Below, piece after piece: positions 60,405 to 64,000 of a stretch of DNA of 64,000 nucleotides. Position numbers and translations under genes: made by a program. The notes beneath the pieces are model-generated. The model was not told where the DNA came from. It searched no databases and saw nothing but the letters and a program-made list of their open reading frames with translations. Source of the stretch: Treponema socranskii subsp. socranskii VPI DR56BR1116 = ATCC 35536 (GTDB lineage: Bacteria > Spirochaetota > Spirochaetia > Treponematales > Treponemataceae); NCBI RefSeq assembly GCF_000468115.1, contig NZ_AVQI01000079.1, positions 1 to 64,000 of the forward strand. Direction: 5' to 3'. Within the stretch, counting starts at the first letter, position 1. Each line of letters starts with the position of its first letter.

Positions 60405-61436
60405 TTATTTGAAGATTTTATCGAAGACGGCGAGAACATCGCCGCTGTGCTTTGCAATTTCCGCGTCGTCGATTTTCATAGCGCGCTTGGCGATTTCCGA
60501 CGGAGAGAGACTGCCCTCTTTTTGAACGTCGTCTCTGATCGACGCACAGCCGTGTTCGCTCAAAATCTTCTGACCTTCTTCCGACAGGATGTAATCGTAC
60601 AAAAGTTTGCCGTTTTCCTGATTCGCGGAATTTTTAATGAGCGCGATCGGACTTGAAATGGCGACGAGATCGGTTTCGGGATACACGAATTTGATCGGAG
60701 AACCGTCGCTTTCGAGCGTCTGCGTAACGTAGTCGACGGCGATACACACTTTGTATGCGCTCGCAGCGACTTTCGTATGCGTCGACGTCGTACCGCTTTC
60801 AAGTTCGGTGCCCGCCGCTTTTAATTTTTTAAAATATGCTTCGCCGTATTTTGCGTCGGCGAGCAAGCCCGCAACCGCGTAAAACGTCGTTCCCGATTCG
60901 CCGGGATCGGTCATAACGATTTGATTTTTATAAAACGGATCGAGCAGATCGTTCCACGTTTTCGGCGCCTGTTCCGGTTTTACCGTATTCGTGTTGTATG
61001 CGAAACCCATGACGACCATGCGGCCGCCGCAATAATAATTTTCGGGATCTTTATACAACGCGTCGACGTGAGCGGCTTCGGGAGACGCATAGGCTTCGAG
61101 AATGCCCTGCTCTTTGAACGTAATATAGTTCGACGGATCGCCGACCCATACCAAATCGCAGGCGATTTGCCCCGACTGCTTTTCGGCAGCCATTTTCGTC
61201 GCGACTTTACTCGTTCCCGCAGCATAATAATCCATAACGATGTTCGGGTATTTTTTGGTAAACCCTTCTTTTACCGCGATGAGCTGCGCTTCTTTCAGCG
61301 ACGAATACAACATGACCGATCCGGACTGCGACGAAGATGTCGCTTTCCCGGAGGATTCCGCGCTTTTTTTCGAACACGAGATTATTCCCGCGATCAATAG
61401 GATTGCCGTCAATACGGCTGCGATTCGCTTGTGCAT
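60405..61436 (-). CDS. ABC transporter substrate-binding lipoprotein, Fe3+ type (FbpA/AfuA-like)
   Basis: 343 aa. Lipobox IISC (Cys21), Ser-rich linker, then SVMLYSSLKEAQLIAVKEGF, the start of the SBP_bac_1/6 fold, and NQIVMTDPGESGTTFYAVAG and SAYKVCIAVDYVTQTLES blocks. Likely ligand ferric iron or another small charged solute; conserved Tyr ligands of FbpA are not clear (DYVTQ). Operon leader gene with a promoter at 61520-61547. Confidence 0.87.
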   Translation of the reverse strand: MHKRIAAVLTAILLIAGIISCSKKSAESSGKATSSSQSGSVMLYSSLKEAQLIAVKEGFTKKYPNIVMDYYAAGTSKVATKMAAEKQSGQIACDLVWVGDPSNYITFKEQGILEAYASPEAAHVDALYKDPENYYCGGRMVVMGFAYNTNTVKPEQAPKTWNDLLDPFYKNQIVMTDPGESGTTFYAVAGLLADAKYGEAYFKKLKAAGTELESGTTSTHTKVAASAYKVCIAVDYVTQTLESDGSPIKFVYPETDLVAISSPIALIKNSANQENGKLLYDYILSEEGQKILSEHGCASIRDDVQKEGSLSPSEIAKRAMKIDDAEIAKHSGDVLAVFDKIFK

Positions 61437-61466
61437 ATCATTCTCCTAAAACGTGATCGATGTGGC

Positions 61467-61494
61467 TGTCCAAAAGCTTCGATTTTCGGACAGT
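61467..61494 (-). promoter_or_regulatory. Hairpin in the leader of the iron-type ABC operon
   Basis: CTGTCC (61467-61472) and GGACAG (61489-61494) with an inner AAA/TTT pairing give a stem-loop in the 5' leader, ending about 30 bp before the ATG. Possible regulatory or stability element. Confidence 0.35.
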
Positions 61495-61519
61495 TTCTTT
61501 GATTGTGCGTACAGTATAA

Positions 61520-61547
61520 ATCATATCGTATATTTTGCCAGTGTAAA
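61520..61547 (-). promoter_or_regulatory. Promoter of the iron-type ABC operon
   Basis: Minus strand: TTTACA (61547-61542), 16 bp, TATGAT (61525-61520). No dyad typical of Fur or TroR/DtxR boxes was recognised around it. Confidence 0.55.
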
Positions 61548-61791
61548 TTTCGGACATCGGCTGAAAAAACCGTTTTTTAAACCGCTAATTCAGCAAATGA
61601 TAAAGGTTCCGCGGCAAACGGCAGGACCGCTGCCGGAGTACGACCTGTGCGAATCGAAACGATAACGCGATTTATTCGTGCGGAGGATTTCATACCCCGT
61701 CACTCTGCATCGGGGTTGTTGATTGTGTTTTTTTTACAATTACGATATAGTGGCGCATATATGCGGGTACAGGATCCGCAAGGGGAACAAG
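61548..61791. other. Intergenic region between divergent ABC operon and SemiSWEET gene
   Basis: The gene-free stretch is 61437-61791 (355 bp). This part holds no supportable gene. An AT-rich segment near 61720-61752 (TTGATTGTG, T8, then GATATA) could be the SemiSWEET promoter, and AGGGGAA near 61780 is its ribosome-binding site. Confidence 0.4.
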
Positions 61792-62049
61792 ATGAGCGAA
61801 AAAAAATTGAAAATTTTGGGCTGGATCGGAACGGTACTTTCAGTGTTTATGTATGTATCATACATTCCCCAAATATGGGGCGACGTTCACGGACACAAAA
61901 CGCCGTTTATACAGCCTTTAGCTGCCGCAGTCAACTGTACTATATGGACGGCTTACGGACTTTTAAAAGAGAAACGCGACTATCCTTTATCGGCGGCAAA
62001 TCTGCCCGGCGTTATCTTCGGACTAATTGCAACATTCGCTGCCTTTTAA
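61792..62049 (+). CDS. SemiSWEET sugar transporter
   Basis: 85 aa, three helices. The triple-helix bundle with VLSVFMYVSYIPQIWGDVHG (PQ motif in helix 1), NCTIWTAYGLLK (helix 2) and NLPGVIFGLIATFAAF (helix 3) is diagnostic. It works as a homodimer for facilitated sugar movement. ATG 61792 follows AAGGGGAAC; upstream in-frame M is in the promoter. Confidence 0.9.
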   Translation: MSEKKLKILGWIGTVLSVFMYVSYIPQIWGDVHGHKTPFIQPLAAAVNCTIWTAYGLLKEKRDYPLSAANLPGVIFGLIATFAAF

Positions 62050-62144
62050 TCGAACCGGTACGCCTACGGCTCACACACATCACCGCATATAAATTCCGCT
62101 ACATTGACGCATGCCGCGCCCTATGATAAAATTATTTACTCAAT

Positions 62145-63269
62145 ATGGATAAAGCTTTTTACGATGCGGAAAGATTTAAAATGGACGAACTTCGCGCCGT
62201 CGATGCGAAATTCGAAGCGCAAAAAATAGCGTTTGCGCCGCTCACATTTCAAGCGATCCGCGCCATGCTCAATTTGAATATTTTGCGAGCGATCGAAAGA
62301 GCGGGAGACGAAGGTATCACCAGGGCGGAACTCGCTGCAAAGACGGGCGTTTCGGAATACGGTGTCGGCGTGCTCTGCGAAATGGCGCTCGGCATGGGTG
62401 TCATAAAGCTCACTCAGGACAGCCGAACGGACGACAGCAAAGGCGAAAAATTTATCATCGGAAAAATCGGTTGGATGCTGCTCGAAGACGATTTGACAAA
62501 GGCGAATTTCAATTTTACAAACGATATCTGTTATATGGGCGCTTACGATTTGGATGAATCGATCCGAACGGGAAAACCGGCAGGATTGAAATATTTCGGC
62601 ACACAGTGGGCGACGATCTACGAAGCGCTCTCTTCGCTGCCCGACCGGGCAAAGCGCAGTTGGTTCGCGTTCGATCACTTTTACAGCGACATCGCCTTTC
62701 CCGAAGCGCTTCCGATCGTGTTCGGCGACAAGCCGCAGCATCTCGTCGACATCGGCGGCAACACCGCAAAGTGGGCAGTTGCATGCTGCGCCTATGACAG
62801 CGGCGTACACGTGATGATCGTCGATTTACCCGGACAGACGGCCGTCGCCGAAAAAAATGCGGCAAATGCGGGATTCGCAGACAGAATCTCCGTACATCCG
62901 TGCAACGTGCTCGACGAAACGACATCCCTTCCGACGGCGCCCGACGCCGTGTGGATGAGTCAATTCCTCGATTGCTTTTCGCTTCCGCAGGTGACGAAAA
63001 TTTTAACGAAAGTGCACAGTACGGCGAAGCCCGAAACGAATGTGTACGTACTCGAACCTCTGTGGGACAAACAGCGCTTTGAAGCGAGCTCGTATTCGCT
63101 GCAGGCGACATCGCTTTACTTTACGTGCATGGCAAACGGCACGAGCAAAATGTACCGCTTCCGCGAACTCGTCGATGCCGTCGAAGCGGCAGGCTTTGCA
63201 CTGAAGCACGAACATCACAATCTCGGCTCGAACAGCTATTCGCTGCTCGTATTCCGAAAGAAGGCCTAG
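62145..63269 (+). CDS. SAM-dependent methyltransferase of aryl-polyene/flexirubin-type clusters
   Basis: 374 aa. N-terminal winged-helix dimerisation domain (~30-110: LTFQAIRAMLNLNILRAIERA, ITRAELAAKTGVSEYGVGVL), then a Rossmann methyltransferase with HLVDIGGNTAKWAVACC (SAM site), VMIVDLPGQTAVAEKNA and DAVWMSQFLDCFS. It resembles O-methyltransferases of the plant/PhzM type. Such a gene accompanies APE and dialkylresorcinol-type clusters and may methylate the aryl head. Its stop lies 2 bp before the ketosynthase-like gene. Promoter and ribosome site are weak by eye. Confidence 0.85.
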   Translation: MDKAFYDAERFKMDELRAVDAKFEAQKIAFAPLTFQAIRAMLNLNILRAIERAGDEGITRAELAAKTGVSEYGVGVLCEMALGMGVIKLTQDSRTDDSKGEKFIIGKIGWMLLEDDLTKANFNFTNDICYMGAYDLDESIRTGKPAGLKYFGTQWATIYEALSSLPDRAKRSWFAFDHFYSDIAFPEALPIVFGDKPQHLVDIGGNTAKWAVACCAYDSGVHVMIVDLPGQTAVAEKNAANAGFADRISVHPCNVLDETTSLPTAPDAVWMSQFLDCFSLPQVTKILTKVHSTAKPETNVYVLEPLWDKQRFEASSYSLQATSLYFTCMANGTSKMYRFRELVDAVEAAGFALKHEHHNLGSNSYSLLVFRKKA

Positions 63270-63271
63270 AC

Positions 63272-63940
63272 GTGGCACAGATCGTCGTTTCGAATACAAC
63301 AGCATGGGCGCCGGGACTCGTTTCAAACGACGACTGGAAAAAGTGGGCGCACGGCGAAAAATCGATCGAAAAGACAAACGGTACGCCGAAGCTCGAATAC
63401 GTCGACGCGATTTTCCGAAGGCGATTCAGCCAGATAAGCAAAATGACGATTCAAGTCGTACACGACGTACTCGAAAAATCGCAGTGCGGCAAAGATACGC
63501 CGCAGGTGTTCATCTCGCATCGGGGAGAACTTGCACGCGAATTCGCCGTGAGCAAAATGATCGTCGAAGAAAAAGAGGTGTTGCCGGCTTCTTTTTCGCT
63601 TTCCGTGTTCAATACGCCGATCGCGCTCGCATCGATTTCACTCGGTTTGCACGGCGGCTATTCGGCAGTCTTTCCGTCCAAGTGCAATTTTCGAAGCGCA
63701 TTCGAAGGTGCCTGCGCATCGGTGCTTTCGGGCACGGAGACGGAAGTCGTGCTTGCCTATGCCGACGAACTTGCGCCCGAAGCGTACAAATCGCTCGATG
63801 CGGGAAACTGCGATCCGTTCGCATTCGCCGCCGTTCTTTCCCTTTCCGGAAACGGCGTCCGTATCTCCGACGTGTCCGCCGTTTCGGAAACTGCGGCGGA
63901 TTTTTTAAAGGATATTATTTTAAAGGATACGTCGTTTTGA
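63272..63940 (+). CDS. Beta-ketoacyl synthase N-terminal-like protein (Ketoacyl-synt_2 family)
   Basis: 222 aa from GTG 63272 (GAAAGAAGG upstream; an earlier in-frame start lies in the methyltransferase). VSNTTAWAPGLVSNDDWKKW opens the thiolase-like half domain; HRGELAREFAVSKMI and SFSLSVFNTPIALASISLGL follow. The position of the catalytic Cys is taken by VFNTPIA, so it is probably not a condensing enzyme but a partner or chain-length-type subunit, as small proteins of this family in APE loci. Strong coupling to the methyltransferase. Confidence 0.82.
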   Translation: MAQIVVSNTTAWAPGLVSNDDWKKWAHGEKSIEKTNGTPKLEYVDAIFRRRFSQISKMTIQVVHDVLEKSQCGKDTPQVFISHRGELAREFAVSKMIVEEKEVLPASFSLSVFNTPIALASISLGLHGGYSAVFPSKCNFRSAFEGACASVLSGTETEVVLAYADELAPEAYKSLDAGNCDPFAFAAVLSLSGNGVRISDVSAVSETAADFLKDIILKDTSF

Positions 63941-64000
63941 GTGAATTAATAAACAATAAAATCGATTCCGACGCATATCGCTATGCCCGTGAAGATTTAC
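63937..64000 (+). CDS. Partial gene running off the right edge
   Basis: A TTG codon at 63937 overlapping the previous TGA opens a frame (SELINNKIDSDAYRYARED...) that stays open to the last base. TAAAGGA precedes it at a good distance. Only 21 codons are visible, so no product can be named; by position it should be the next gene of the aryl-polyene-like set. Confidence 0.45.
   Translation, partial: MSELINNKIDSDAYRYAREDL

Noticed and set aside
1-64000. tRNA, rRNA, CRISPR arrays, riboswitches
   Set aside because: No cloverleaf with a CCA-type end, no regularly spaced repeats and no conserved riboswitch core were recognised by eye; a covariance-model search would be decisive.

Overview
This 64 kb window most resembles the chromosome of a host-associated spirochaete of the genus Treponema. 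The grounds are the mix of lipoproteins with loose lipoboxes, a BspA-type leucine-rich-repeat surface lipoprotein, extracellular FMN/FAD reductases, iron-type ABC transporters and an aryl-polyene-like pathway. The species is not identified. No rRNA, tRNA or CRISPR array was seen.

Layout. 0.1-2.5 kb: NitT/TauT-type ABC importer. 2.6-4.3 kb: AT-rich accessory block (frameshifted membrane protein, PIN toxin-antitoxin pair) between two copies of one promoter/operator segment. 4.5-6.0 kb: Crp/Fnr regulator and a double-cupin protein. 6.3-10.1 kb: a DAACS symporter and an RND/MMPL exporter. 10.2-13.3 kb: a BspA-like LRR lipoprotein broken at a G10 tract. 13.5-15.1 kb: toxin-antitoxin genes, including a HigB-HigA relic, and a small secreted protein. 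15.1-23.4 kb: an operon matching the middle of aryl polyene (APE) clusters (two ACPs, AMP-ligase, dehydratase, glycosyltransferase, acyltransferase, thioesterase, LolA-like carrier, MMPL exporter). 23.6-27.2 kb: HD protein, S1-domain protein and a PyrK-PyrD fusion. 27.3-32.6 kb: an AT-rich island (YfcC transporter, RidA, M20 amidohydrolase, DSD1-type PLP enzyme, DauR/YheO-type regulator) between two diverged copies of the pyrK 5' region. 33.1-41.0 kb: TctABC transporter, a DapA-family lyase and two FMN/FAD reductases. 41.2-43.6 kb: pyrF and an ABC-2 exporter. 43.7-46.7 kb: MmgE/PrpD, EPSP synthase and a TctA remnant. 46.8-55.3 kb: RseC-like, TPR, polyprenyl synthase, methyltransferase, BASS transporter, glutathione peroxidase, thioredoxin-reductase-like protein, YjbR and an AraC sensor-regulator. 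55.5-56.3 kb: an Rpn-family nuclease between direct repeats. 56.4-61.4 kb: iron-type ABC importer with two ATPases. 61.8-64.0 kb: SemiSWEET, then a methyltransferase and a ketosynthase-like gene that look like the missing part of the APE pathway.

The strongest unexplained signal is a repeated architecture. Three accessory cargoes (2.6-4.3, 27.3-32.6 and 55.4-56.3 kb) each lie between imperfect direct duplications of a host gene edge (crp promoter plus first codons; pyrK 5' region; ABC-ATPase 3' end). These are far longer than transposon target duplications, and no integrase is visible. Other notable signals are two 5-4-5 palindrome families (GTTGC-N4-GCAAC and TTAGC-N4-GCTAA) at regulatory positions, two homopolymer tracts that control reading frame, and an APE-like pathway split over two loci about 39 kb apart.
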